Assembly: GCA_029959085.1 (NCBI GenBank)
Contig: JARWIR010000010.1
Coordinates: 13,723,001 to 13,787,000, forward strand
Direction: 5' to 3'
Source: Nemophila menziesii
Lineage: Eukaryota; Streptophyta; Magnoliopsida; Boraginales; Hydrophyllaceae
Length of the DNA stretch: 64,000 bases
The notes beneath the pieces were generated by a model, which saw nothing but the letters and a program-made list of their open reading frames with translations, was not told the DNA's origin and did no database searches. Of the stretch, positions 24,219 through 35,956 are shown piece after piece. Numbering within the stretch: position 1 is the stretch's first letter; the number at the start of each line of letters is the position of its first letter. The position numbers and the translations under genes are program-made.

Positions 24219-24967
24219 ATGGCAGCAGTTAAACTGATTGGTATGAAGGAAAGCCCGTATAATGGACGAGTTGAAATTGCATTGAATTGGAAAGGGGTCG
24301 AATATGAATTTCATCAAGAAAATTTGCCTAACAAAAGTCCACTACTTCTCAAATACAATCCTGTTCACAAGAAAATACCTGTACTTGTTTATAATGAAAA
24401 CCCAATTGCTGAGTCTCTTGTAATCATTGAATACATCAATGAAACCTGGAAAGACAGTCCTATCTTGCCTCAAGATCCTCATCAAAAAGCTATGGCTCGT
24501 TTCTGGGCTAAATTCATTGATGAGAAGGTAAATTTCAAATTGTTATTAATTTTTTAATTTGAACAGTACATTATACAAAGCTAATTAGCATATCATGAAA
24601 TGTTTTTATTTTATTTTAGTGCATGACCCCTGTATGGAGATCTATATTCTCCAAAGGTGAAGAGCAAGAAAAGGATAAAGTGGAAGTAAGCGAGGCCTTC
24701 GAAATACTCAACACTGAGCTGAAAGATAAGAAATTTTTTGGAGGAGACAATATTTATTTGGCTGATATTGTTGCAAATTATATAGCCCTTTGGGTTGGAG
24801 TTCTCGGAGAACTCTCAGGTATCAATTTCATTGCAGAAGAGAAATATCCGAATCTATGTGGATGGATTGAAGAGTACCTTAAGTGTAGCATTATTAAGGA
24901 AAATCTACCTGACAGGGAAGAACTACTAGCCTTTTATCAAGCTCGTTATGGAGCTCAATTCAAATGA
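24219..24967 (+). CDS. GSTU: Tau-class glutathione S-transferase (218 aa, one intron)
   Basis: Exon 1 is 24219-24527, the intron is 24528-24619 (92 nt, GT...AG) and exon 2 is 24620-24967. Tau GSTs are cytosolic plant dimers that conjugate glutathione to electrophiles and xenobiotics or reduce peroxides. Residues 1-78 form the thioredoxin-like domain, with the catalytic Ser12 in KESPYNGRV, Lys39, cis-Pro54 in KKIPVL and Glu65-Ser66. Residues 90-218 are the helical domain with the N-capping aspartate in LADIVANY. The single intron after codon 103 and the 218-residue length fit the class. It is the most diverged intact copy here (Asn16 region, Tyr/Asn changes at 14-15, QFK tail). No damage seen. 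Substrate cannot be read from sequence. Confidence 0.95.
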
Positions 24968-25289
24968 AGTTGCTATCTGAGACAGTGCGAGTGAGAGTCT
25001 GTAGTCTACTAAAATACTACATTTCGTTTATTCACCATGTATCACTTCTAATAATTTTGGTGGCATGTGTAACAGTTAGCATTATAAGCTTATTGTGAGA
25101 ATAAACATGAGAATTTAATTTGGAATGTGTTAAAACTAGTTTTTTTAACATACACAATGACTAATATAGCTGTGGTGTCATTTCTTTTTTTGTTTCAAAG
25201 TTGTGGTGTCGTTCAATCGCTTATATATGGTTGGAGGGGCAATTATATAATAGAGTCACATTAGTTGGAAGTTTATATTATAAAACCTA
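24968..25289. other. 3' flank of the second GST
   Basis: Contains the likely 3' UTR. GCTTATTGTGAGAATAAACA near 25088 resembles the 3' ends of the other copies, with a candidate AATAAA signal. No gene follows before the repeat at 25.3 kb. Confidence 0.5.
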
Positions 25290-26670
25290 AATATTATTTT
25301 CTATTAACTACTAGTCTAATACCAACTAAAATCTAATAAAATACCCAAAAACCTCTCCCTCTTTCACTCTTATATACGAAAACAAAAAAATCAAAACCAA
25401 AAACCACTATTAAGTTTTTGTTTCAGAAAAACCAACCCTCTCTCTACACTCTCTCTGTCTCTTTCTCTTCACTCCAAAATCACCGAACAATCCTCTTTCC
25501 TCCACCATGCCCGCCACCTTCCCCCTCTCTTTTCCCCTTCCAAGCTTCTCAACTACCCACCATTCCACACCTTCCTTTTCCCTCTTCCCCTTTCTTCTTC
25601 CATCACCAGCGACGAGGACAACCACCACCTATGATGGGGACCAGCAGATCTCGGCGAGGACAACCACCATCACGGGGCTGTGACGAGGACCAGCACAACC
25701 ACCATCAGATCCCGTTCATCCTTTGTCTTCCTCTTCCAGGTTAGATCCGGTCGCGAACCAGGCCACCAGCCCGAGCCAGGCCACCTTCGCGAAGGAGGCC
25801 GCCCTCCCACTGCTGCTCATGCACAAGAAAACCGCTGCTCAGATCTGCGCCTCCACCAACCCACCTCCGCCTCGACCAACCTTCATCTTCGTCTGTTCAG
25901 TGCTCCATCTTCTTCCCGTCGCCGAATCTCACCAACCGTCAGGGATGCAGGCCAACAATGGTGGTGGAAATGGGAGATAATTCAAGAGGCCATCCCATCG
26001 ATCGAACGGATCTGTTCTAAGCCCCACTCGGGAAGAGCCGAAATCATTAAAACCCCAGCCCATCGACCAGATCTATTCTTCGCCGCCTTGGGTCCAGCAA
26101 TTTCAGATTTGTTCAGCCACCTTGGTTCCAGCCACCTTGGTCTAGCCATCTAGGTCCGACCACCTTGGTCCAGCCATTTGATATCTGTTCAGTGCATATT
26201 TACAGAGTTTTTTTCTCTTACCAGCCCTAGTACAAAATGTATAGTATAAACACTAGGGTCAAGACCATATGATACCTAACCTAATGACTTAGTTCCTGGA
26301 AGAAATGGACATGGACAAAATTATGGTTTAGGTAAAGCTCCATGGACACGGACTTTGACATGGAAAAAATGCAGTTATAACATAGAAAACACTACACGAA
26401 AATATAAAATAGCATTACACAACATAATAATCTAAAAACTCTATATAGGTCTATACAAAAACCAATATACGTCTGTACCCGAGTGTACAGATTAGGTACG
26501 GATTAATGGAAAGAACAAAATAATAAAAAAATGAATTACTGGAAAAAAAAATGAAAAGGGTAAAGATGGAAAAAATTCAACTAAAATTTGAAACTAGGCT
26601 TTACTTAGAAGTATTTTCTAACTAGGCTTTATAACCTAAGATAGTTGAAAATTGGGCTCCAATTAGTAGT
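25290..26670 (-). mobile_element. Nonautonomous repeat with GC-rich core, copy 2
   Basis: It is read opposite to copy 1 at 14414-15877: bases 26460-26640 match 14441-14620 reversed, including AAGCCTAGTT and the TTCATTTTTTTTTC run. Possible terminal repeats are TTAACTACTAGTCTAATACC at the left and, reversed, AAACTACTAATTGGAGCCC at the right. Its core (25430-26160) is rich in C and G with CCACC/CCAGCC repeats and is open in more than one frame for compositional reasons (for example 25680-26153). I see no protein family. Boundaries are approximate. Confidence 0.5.
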
Positions 26671-27095
26671 TTCCTCATGGTTGGATATAGTGCTGAACAG
26701 GACTAATAGGCTCGTCAAACCTAATCTTATCCGGGTAAAAAATATAGAGTAGATTGGTATAAATAGCTTAGGCCCAATAATAACTTAGGTCTCCCCTTAA
26801 TTATTAAAATCCAACCATATTACTTGGGGCCTACCTTTAATGATTTAACACAGGGGTTGAACCAGAACAACCTGTATAGTGTCTACAGAAAAAATACTAA
26901 TATAAATGCTGAAATTATTTGGGTCAAATATTTTGATGTACGCTTCTTTTTTCTCTCAATCTCTCTAATTTCTCTTAGTCCTTTCACCTTCTCCCGAAAA
27001 ACCTTACTCCATCTAACCATTTTTGTGCTATTTCTAATACTTTATCAACCTAAATAATTATACATCTCTCTTGCTGATATACACCTTTTTGTGGT
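26671..27095. other. Intergenic, no gene recognised
   Basis: No supported feature. It is the left flank of the LTR element starting at 27101. Confidence 0.45.
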
Positions 27096-27100
27096 ATGTG

Positions 27101-28666
27101 TGGTGGTCCTTTGTGTGTTCTAAAATAAATGCAAATGTAAATCGAACCACAACCGCAAGTGTACGATTGTCCCAAGTAATATAGTTGATAAAACAGATTC
27201 GTTCCAAGGACGGGATGGTTGACTACAATGCTTATCAAGTAATGATTGGTTGCACTTATGAAAGCAAGTAAAAGATATAATGATTGTTTGTTTGTTTTTA
27301 TTATTCTAAGTAATGAAAGACTAAATGGAAAATGCAAATAATTAACTAAGACGCAAGTAAATAAAAGTAAAACGCAAGTATGAGAAAGTAGCACTTGAGA
27401 TACGCAAGGATTTCATCTAACTCTTATTTATTCCATGTTTCGTTTAAGGGACAAATTGGTAAAAATTAATGGTCGGGATTCTAAGGTCATCCTTACCCCC
27501 GTCAGGGTGGACTAAGGAGCTACTCTTAAATGCTACAAACCCCGTCAGGGTGATTATAGTCCATTCTCAAGTGATTAAGTTTATTTTACCCAATTGGCCA
27601 TAGGATTAATTAAGCTCGTCAGAGTCAAATAATTTCTAACCTACATTCATTAATTATTTCTGTACCTAAACTCCCCGTCAAGGTGATCCAATCGCCACTA
27701 ATTGGAATAGCCTAGATACTAAGTCCTATCATTGGTTAATTACGTCAATAATAGTAATTAAAATGCAAATTAAAGAAAAATACAATTTACCCAATTTGAT
27801 TTAAATAATAAATCCAAATCCAAATGCATAGAATAAAATAGAATCAAAATCAATCCATAATGCGATCTCAAGCACTAATTAAAATTAGCTCATAATTGGA
27901 AAAACTAAGAAAATAAATAAAAAGGAATTCATAATTGTTTTACAGAAAGGAAAATAGAAACCTAATTAGGAAGATGAATTGGCTGCAACGTGGAGATATA
28001 GACAGTCTCCAGCTCCAAGCTTCTTTTCTTCTTGACGCTCTCTTCTAATGATGTTTTAATTTGAAGAATATAATGAGAGGTGCTGAATAATGAGGTCTAA
28101 AAGCCTATTTATAATGATAAAATCGGATTACGGCTTTTACTTAAGGATTAAGTAAAAATTAGAAAAGCCCAAGTCCACTAATTAAGCCCAAATCCCATAA
28201 CTGCTGCACCACCTCCACTAAAACAGCTCTAGCCGATTCGTTATGACTCCGATTGACCTCATTCCAGTTGCTAAAGTTCCGTAACTCGATAAGGAATGTT
28301 TTCTCTTCAAAGGTCAGCGGCTAAATCATCTCTTAAGCACCTCGAAATCAGCAATCTATGGCCAAGAAAATGGATTTTCAGCTCTAAAAATAATATCTTC
28401 GGGATTTATCTTCAAGTCTTGACTCCATATCATGATCTTTGACTTTCTCCTCGGATTCCTCTTCTAGCTAACATCTAAAACCTGTAAACTTTACACTAAA
28501 AATACCAATTTTACGCGCAAAAGTTTAATAAATCAAAATTACTAGAAATAAAATGGAAATTCCGGATTATTGCATATTAGCACCAAAAGTCTATCTAAAT
28601 AGTCAAATAAACACCAAAAATGATGTCTCCCAAAGGTATAAAATTAGAACATTTAGGGAGACATCA
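27101..28666 (-). repeat. 3' LTR of the nonautonomous element
   Basis: 1566 bp. On the + strand it starts TGGTGGTCCTTTGTGTG and ends GGGAGACATCA. GC-rich CCGTCAGGG-type motifs lie at about 27496, 27538, 27614 and 27671. It has a terminal hairpin at 28620-28666. Confidence 0.92.
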
Positions 28667-28686
28667 AGACCCCCAACTCAAACCTT
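28667..28686 (-). other. Polypurine tract
   Basis: Read on the - strand, GGTTTGAGTTGGGGGTCT directly precedes the 3' LTR. The G-run next to the LTR is the expected plus-strand primer. Confidence 0.65.
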
Positions 28687-31391
28687 TGTCGTCCCGACAA
28701 AGCAAAACTAAAAACAAGGGGAATGAAGTAGATGGAAGAGAAAATAGAAGCTAGCAAATAAACCCTAAAGCAGTGCTAAAGATAAATCTCATATAGCAAA
28801 CATTAAGAACTAACATACACATACACTAATCATGCAACATCAAACACAAATAACTTCAATTATAAAATTAACTTTGCAATGCTAGAAGGTTACACTTGTA
28901 CTTATCTCATTATGATGGCTATAGGTTGTTCCTCGATCCTTACTCGCTTTGAACGCTCCACTTAGTATACAACCTATTAACTTACCATGCACCTAGGAAT
29001 CACGAGGACTTTACGGTTTTAGCGTAGGCTTAGGGACGGTGTGGTATGTATATTTGGTAAATTTGAAGTGAGCTTTTGGCTCTCTCCTCACTTACCATCA
29101 ACAACTGTCCACGAGCTTGAGTTTACACTCATATAATGTTCTCACTCAACCCATTTGACGCGCTAATGTTGCGTCCCCATGTCAACCCAATTAAACTAAG
29201 ATGATTTTTCAAAATATTCCACTTTGCCGGTTTATTTTATTCTTTCTTTCTTTTTATTTTCTTTTTCATTTCTTTTCTTCTTTTTTGTACAAGATACCCA
29301 TGACCATCATTTTGATGTGAAAGGTCATGTCTCTTATAATATTTTTTTTTCTTTTTCTCTTTTTTTTTTCTTTTCAAATCCCGGCAAAGGGTTACAAATA
29401 ATAATATCATTTACATTTTTGTGCCTTAATACAAACACATATAATCCCTTCCCAATGAAATTTCCCAAATGTGAACCCTCCACCCCAAACTCAAGCTCGA
29501 GACAGGTCTCAGGATCGTGATTCAAGTGCGGGTCATTTGGTCATGCCTAAAAATCTAAAGGGTAATTGGCTTATATCGTGGCTACAAAAGAAAAGGCTTA
29601 AGGCTCGAAATTGGTCTAAGACGGATAAAATTAATATAAGGGTTAGCAAGCTAAAAGGCTTCAAATGGCTAACAAAGAACTGCCCCTATCATTTTCCTAA
29701 CTACATGGTTCGTCTCTAGTTCATATCTAAGTGGGTTCTCTACTAATTTAGATCTCACGTTCTACAAACCAAACATTTTCCTTAAGTACAAGCTTACTTC
29801 TTTTGCATTGTTCATTAATTTTTCCTATTCATTATCTATGTTCGCATGCAATTGTAAGTGCGTTTTATGTTATTCCCTAAGGTCCACTATTTACTATCAT
29901 AGATTCATCAAAAGTATGCTTAAAAGGGACATTTAAAATCTTCTACAGTCAAACGCAACTCCTAATTAATTTATTGAAAGCAGTTTAAAACAAATAAACA
30001 CATAAAAACTGGGATGAGGCAACGAACCCCACCCAAACTCAAAAATGAGTCGTGTCCCCACGACTCGAAAAGACTCAAAGCAATAAAATAATCTACACTA
30101 ATGAGAAAAGGATTGGAAAACATATCTGGATCGACACTAGGCCGATTACGTGTAGTCTCATGTTAAGGTTTTGAATACTACTTCATCAAGCTTTAAAGAT
30201 CATTTAATTGTTGCATCCATCTTGACTAAAGTGTTCTTCATTACCTCGAACTCTTTTGCCATATTTCCCAAATCTTCATCATTTCCTATCTCTCTAAATC
30301 ATCATCTCTTCTACGAAAATCTTTCCTCAACACCCAACTTTCTATCTTCATCATGTTCTTCGTACCTTTTCCAACCTTCATGGTCATCTTTGATGACCCC
30401 AAACTGAAGTTTTTCACCTACTTAAAGATTACTTGCAAAATATATAATATTAATAGGCTCAAACAATTCACAATTCCTCCACTAAATAACTAAAATAAAT
30501 CTTAATTCCCAACTGGTAATAGAAAGAAAAGAAGAGTTCTAGCTATTTTACCGGATTGGCCATGGAATTTATGATGACTTGATACCTTGCACTTGCACTT
30601 GCAATCTCCAACCTTCAAAGTACCAAAGCTATTGATGAAATTTATGTTGCTTGATATTGTTGAAAGTGGCACAGTAGTGGAATTGGTGGTTTATTTGAGA
30701 TGGGTATTTAATATCTATGGTGTTGGAAAGGTTTAAAGGATATAATTTAAGCTTTGGTGAAGAAATTTTTGGATTAAAACTTGAATTTCTTGGTGTTTTT
30801 GGAAAGATTTATGATTGATTGTGTGTTGGAATGATGTTTAGAGGTAAGTATTGGTGATATATTGGTGTTTTGATGATGGAATTTGAGTGTTTTTGGAGCT
30901 TTGGTTCGTCATCAATGGTGTTAAGTGGAGACGCAACCACGAGACGCAACTAATGGCGGGCCTCAAAACGCTGGGTCAGAAACTTGTAGCTGTTCATACG
31001 AAATTTTTGACTTCACCATTGGATAGAGCTCGAAAAGTTATGCGGTTTAGGCTCAAGAAAAAGTTAATTCCGACCTCCGAGCGTCAAGTTATGATCTTCC
31101 GAAGTTTTGATACCTGGGGTACAGCACCAAAAACGGGTGCCCGCATTCTACAAACCGGGTACCCGGTTTCTACTGTGTTGGAACCCAAAATTTTCATTCT
31201 TTTTCGTTCTAGCTACCCCAAACTCGTGACCTTCACTCCTGTAATCATCAAAAACACCAACCTTCCTCATTTCTTACAAATAAACACTAAATCAATAACC
31301 ATTACACTAATTTACACTAAGAATTTAAAGGACATGAAAGCAATTTAAAGCATGGGTTGTCTCCCAAGAAGCACTTTTGTTTATTACGTCT
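28687..31391. other. Noncoding interior of the nonautonomous LTR element
   Basis: No pol genes. It includes T-rich tracts (29240-29370) and, near 31345, GGTTGTCTCCCAAGAAGCAC, a text I associate with plant large nonautonomous LTR elements. A + strand frame at 30887-31348 is antisense to the element and resembles nothing I know. Confidence 0.5.
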
Positions 31392-32606
31392 TTAAGTTCG
31401 ACGCGTTACCTTCCATGAAGATGGTATTGAGGCCTTTGCGGTTCTCCTCCGCTTAAACTCGCCTCTTCCTTGATGTAAAAGCTTTAGAACCTTCCCCCTT
31501 AGAATATTGTTCAATCGGTCTCTGAAAGGGGGTGGGTAAGTACTTCGTTTCGCCTTCTTACTTTCACGACGAAACTCATTTTTCACCACATAAGAGTAGA
31601 TAACCGTTCTCAACGGTATAAGATCATTTTTATTCCTTGTTTCAATCTCGGATTCATCTTTAAAATGTGGTGGGTAGGTGCTCCTCCTTGCCGCCTTACT
31701 CTCACGGTGTTGCACCTTGTTTATATAGCACATGTTGACCATTTGTGGTGATAGAGGTGATTCTGATTTTTCATCTCTTATAATGATTCGTGGTGGAGAT
31801 GATGATTGGTGAACTTTTTGTGGCGGATATTCAATTTCTATTTTATCGTTAACCTTTAATTCTTCAATTGATTCTCCAACCATTTCACATTCGTCTTCAC
31901 TTTCAACCCAATCTTCCACTATTACCTCATAATATTCTTTCTTTGGATTTTCTATAACCTCGATCTCCACCTCTTCTTGTTTGCGTTCTATATCTTGATC
32001 ATGTGTATACACCTTAGGAATAGCAATCTCTGTGTTAACTTCTAGGATTTGCATTGCTACTCCTTCTTCCACTATGCTAACAAGATTCTCAACCACATGG
32101 TGGTCTTCATTTATAATCGGCACAGTGTTCATATCACTAGAACTAATACCTTCCTTCAACACCTCCTCCTCAACTATTTCTTCCGGTTGATCTCTTCCCT
32201 CTTCATAAGACTTGATACTATTGGCAAAATGCTGAGAATTAATTATGGATTCTATTTCGTCTAGCTCCTTTTGCAGTCTTTGCAAACGGGAATCTCTTTC
32301 ATCTGCTAACTTCTGCGATTGTTCATATAAGCTCATGAGTTCTGTAACTGATCTATATAATTGGGACATTTGTGGTGAAGATGGAGGTTGTTGAATGTTT
32401 TCAACCCACTGGTTGTTCCATTCATGTTCGTGTTGATAGTGATATGGTATTTGTTGTTGATTATTCCCGATCCATTGATTGTTCCATCCTTGCTCTTGCG
32501 GGTATTGATAAGGTTGTTGGTAAGAATTTATACCCCATTGTTGTTGTCCGGAAGAGTCTTCCCAATAGTCAAATGGACCAGGATTTGGGTAATGTTCTCT
32601 ATACAT
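31392..32606 (-). CDS. 404-residue ORF of a nonautonomous LTR element, function unknown
   Basis: The only long ORF in the element. It starts about 150 nt after the primer-binding site, where gag normally begins. Residues 1-75 are rich in Q, N, Y and W and hold two related blocks (YQYPQEQGWNNQWIGNNQQ and a diverged copy with EWNNQWVENIQQ). Residues about 80-125 look like a coiled coil (LYEQSQKLADERDSRLQRLQ). About 130-265 is strongly acidic. The C-terminal part is basic and repeats an ESKxAxRSTYPPxF block twice, ending in IPSSWKVTRRT. There is no zinc knuckle, protease or polymerase motif. It may be a gag-like particle or RNA-binding protein, but that is inferred from position only. The open frame suggests recent selection or youth. 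Confidence 0.75.
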   Translation of the reverse strand: MYREHYPNPGPFDYWEDSSGQQQWGINSYQQPYQYPQEQGWNNQWIGNNQQQIPYHYQHEHEWNNQWVENIQQPPSSPQMSQLYRSVTELMSLYEQSQKLADERDSRLQRLQKELDEIESIINSQHFANSIKSYEEGRDQPEEIVEEEVLKEGISSSDMNTVPIINEDHHVVENLVSIVEEGVAMQILEVNTEIAIPKVYTHDQDIERKQEEVEIEVIENPKKEYYEVIVEDWVESEDECEMVGESIEELKVNDKIEIEYPPQKVHQSSSPPRIIIRDEKSESPLSPQMVNMCYINKVQHRESKAARRSTYPPHFKDESEIETRNKNDLIPLRTVIYSYVVKNEFRRESKKAKRSTYPPPFRDRLNNILRGKVLKLLHQGRGEFKRRRTAKASIPSSWKVTRRT

Positions 32607-32738
32607 CTTTAATTAAATTTTTTGATCATTACCTGAATAAAGTACCTGTAAAAAAAAACAAGCAAACGCAAGCGTAAAACTGAAAAATAAAAATAAATGC
32701 AACTATCACTAAAGGATAAACACCGTGGTCACACACTC

Positions 32739-32754
32739 AGCGGCGCCAAAAACT
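32739..32754 (-). other. Primer-binding site
   Basis: Next to the 5' LTR the - strand reads AGTTTTTGGCGCCGCTGAG. TGGCGCCG matches the site complementary to the 3' end of plant tRNA-Asp used by several Gypsy-type lineages; the remaining bases diverge. Confidence 0.6.
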
Positions 32755-34323
32755 TGGTGGTCCTTTGTGTGTTCTAAAATAAATGCAAATGTAAATCGAA
32801 CCACAACCGCAAGTGTAAGGTTGTCCCAAGTAATATAGTTGATAAAACAGATTCGTTCCAAGGACGGGATGGTTGACTACAATGCTTATCAAGTAATGAT
32901 TAGTTGCACTTATGAAAGCAAGTATAATATATAATGATTGTTTGTTTGTTTTTATTATTCTAAGTAATGAAAGACTAAATGGAAAATGCAAATAATTAAC
33001 TAAGACGCAAGTAAATAAAAGTAAAACGCAAGTATGAGAAAGTAGCACTTGAGATACGCAAGGATTTCATCTAACTCTTATTTATTCCATGTTTCGTTTA
33101 AGGGACAAATTGGTAAAAATTAATGGTCGAGATTCTAAGGTCATCCTTACCCCCGTCAGGGTGGACTAAGGAGCTACTCTTAAATGCTACAAACCCCGTC
33201 AGGGTGATTATAGTCCATTCTCAAGTGATTAAGTTTATTTTACCCAATTGGCCATAGGATTAATTAAGCTCGTCAGAGTCAAATAATTTCTAACCTACAT
33301 TCATTAATTATTTCTGTACCTAAACCCCCCGTCAAGGTGATCCAATCGCCACTAATTGGAATAGCCTAGATACTAAGTCCTATCATTGGTTAATTACGTC
33401 AATAATAGTAATTAAAATGCAAATTAAAGAAAAATACAATTTACCCAATTTGATTTAAATAATAAATATCCCAAATCCAAATGCATAGAATAAAATAGAA
33501 TCAAAATCAATCCATAATGCGATCTCAAGCACTAATTAAAATTAGCTCATAATTGGAAAAACTAAGAAAATAAATAAAAAAGAATTCATAATTGTTTTAC
33601 AGAAAGGAAAATAGAAACCTAATTAGGAAGATGAATTGGCTGCAACGTGGAGATATAGACAGTCTCCAGCTCCAAGCTTCTTTTCTTCTTGACGCTCTCT
33701 TCTAATGATGTTTTAATTTGAAGAATATAATGAGAGGTGCTGAATAATGAGGTCTAAAAGCCTATTTATAATGATAAAATCGGATTAGGGCTTTTACTTA
33801 AGGATTAAGTAAAAATTAGAAAAGCCCAAGTCCACTAATTAAGCCCAAATCCCGTAACTGCTGCACCACCTCCACTAAAACAGCTCTAGCCGATTCGTTA
33901 TGACTCCGATTGACCTCATTCCAGTTGCTAAAGTTCCGTAACTCGATAAGGAATGTTTTCTCTTCAAAGGTAAGCGGCTAAATCATCTCTTAAGCATCTC
34001 GAAATCAGCAATCTATGGCCAAGAAAATGGATTTTCAGCTCTAAAAATAATATCTTCGGGATTTATCTTCAAGTCTTGACTCCATATCATGATCTTTGAC
34101 TTTCTCCTCGGATTCCTCTTCTAGCTAACATCTAAAACCTGTAAACTTTACACTAAAAATACCAATATTACGCGCAAAAGTTTAATAAATCAAAATTACT
34201 AGAAATAAAATGGAAATTCCGGATTATTGCATATTAGCACCAAAAGTCTATCTAAATAGTCAAATAAACACCAAAAATGATGTCTCCCAAAGGTATAAAA
34301 TTAGAACATTTAGGGAGACATCA
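32755..34323 (-). repeat. 5' LTR of the nonautonomous element
   Basis: 1569 bp, nearly identical to 27101-28666. It ends with a hairpin at 34277-34323 and is followed by the target duplication ATGTG. Confidence 0.92.
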
Positions 34324-34328
34324 ATGTG

Positions 34329-35496
34329 GAAGCCGGTATTTATGATATTATTAATGGGTTGCTAGATTTAGGGATATTTAACATGTTTAATTGCCTATAT
34401 ATTCGATGGGGTTTTTATTTCTTCCTTTTTTCATTTTAGATTTAATTTATATTTACTAATGTTTTGTGTTTTTTTTTTTTCTGGTCGGTTTGTTTTTTCC
34501 CTTTGTTTTCTTAGGTGAGCAAAGTTCTTCTAGTTTCTTCTTGATTATTTTTATCTGTTTGCGAATTCTGAATGGTCTAATTTTCTAATTTTTAAAGTGT
34601 CTCTGATTTCGAAAGTATTTGTTTGTTTGTAAGGGCTGACAAGTTTGAAGGTTTAATTAAGTGTTGGAATCTGTATCTATATGTGTTTGTAAAGTGTTAA
34701 ATTAAGTGGCGGATTCTGTAACCATATATGTGTTTGTAAAGTGTTTATGATTTCTGGTTCCAGTATATGTGTTTATTTGTTTCTTACCTTACTTATTTGC
34801 CCGTGGATTAAATCTTGATCAGCTAATCTCTTTGGACTCTGAACTTGAGGCTGAGTTTGGTAAGTTTATTACATATATTGGTTAAAATTATGTACTTTGT
34901 ACTTACAGTTTGTAATTCTTACTTTCTCTACCTTTTGTGAACCATTTTTTAGAGGAATTTGACTTGACATCGACTAAAATCGTTGGATAAATATCAATTA
35001 AAATGTCCACTAATTTCTAGTAAGCCCTTCTTTACTATCATTGTGTTTATTAACATGTATTTGATATCCATTAGTAGTTTCCTATGTGTTTAAAACACAA
35101 TCCGGTATATGAGGTATATTTGGTTTTCCGGGAGTCCCGAGATATTTTCCAACAATATCTAAAGCCGATGAAAGTGTATACTACAGAAGGCATGTGATTA
35201 TTTGCCAATTAAAAATTAATCTTTCCAACTTATGATGAAACTAAACAATTCTGAGGCTTAAATCTTTATATATTCAAGTGATAACCCTTGTTTGGAATGG
35301 TGTAAGTTACAGATTATCCCGAAATATTTTGTGTGGAACCAACTCGCAGCATCTCAACATTTGAAGACGTATATTTTTGAAAATAAACTTGTATTTTGTT
35401 GAACTTGTAACAATTTTGTGAATGTAACTTCAAATGACACGTATTGTGTTGAACTTAGTATTTTGTATGCTTCATATAAGTCTTATTAAAAAAACT
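34329..35496. other. Intergenic, no gene recognised
   Basis: Some splice-like words (TTAGGTGAGC, TTTGGTAAGT) occur, but no coding frame supports a gene. Confidence 0.4.
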
Positions 35497-35669
35497 CTAG
35501 GTTAAATTACACTTGGGTAAGCCCGGTGTTAACATGTGTATGGGTAATCTGAGGGTATGGAAAATATTTAACCTATCCTTACCCTTGACAAAATATAGAG
35601 CCGACTACATTACCCTACCCTTACCCCTAGACCTCAACCCGTGGTAAACCCAACCCATGCTCACCCCTA
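35497..35669. mobile_element. hAT-like MITE remnant
   Basis: The right end, reversed, is CTAGGGGTGAGCATGGGTT, a typical hAT MITE terminus, preceded by AACCC/TACCC-rich DNA. The left end (TAGGTTAAATTACACTTGGG) matches poorly and no target duplication is visible. Confidence 0.4.
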
Positions 35670-35956
35670 GTTGGATACATGCAGATAAAGCAAATAAGTA
35701 CAAATATACTTTTGTGCTTTTCCCTTTTTTCCATATCAAAAATTCAAAAAAACTATACAATTTATTTACTTAGGTATGATTGATTTACATGGACAACTCC
35801 TCTAACGAGATTGAATAATCTTTTATTAATCGTTTGATAAATAAAAAGTTAGGTAGGAGGTTTGAAAAATAAATTAGGCAGAATGGTTTGAAAAACTAAA
35901 TTAGACAGGGCGAATTTTTATTTTACAAAAAAATATATGAAAAGTTGGAATATTGA

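Larger units (their letters stand above)
27101..34323 (-). mobile_element. Complete nonautonomous LTR retrotransposon (family A-related)
   Basis: Two LTRs (27101-28666 and 32755-34323) with identical ends enclose 4.1 kb. The whole is flanked by ATGTG at 27096-27100 and 34324-34328. The primer-binding site and polypurine tract are on the - strand, which gives the orientation. The interior has one long ORF (31392-32606) and no reverse transcriptase, integrase or protease, so it must have moved with enzymes supplied in trans. LTR termini and the CCCGTCAGGG motifs match family A LTRs in this window, which points to a family A-like Gypsy element as donor. The LTRs differ at only about a dozen places that I noticed, so insertion is fairly recent. 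Confidence 0.9.

Noticed and set aside
25418..26153. Overlapping + strand frames of 85-157 codons
   Set aside because: Several frames are open together because the core is GC-rich and stop-poor. Proline/histidine-rich translations match no family, and the region lies in a repeat.
30887..31348. 153-codon + strand frame
   Set aside because: Antisense to the nonautonomous LTR element that contains it, no recognised domain, and no conserved context.
34329..35496. Splice-like words suggesting a hidden gene
   Set aside because: No coding frame supports exons between them.
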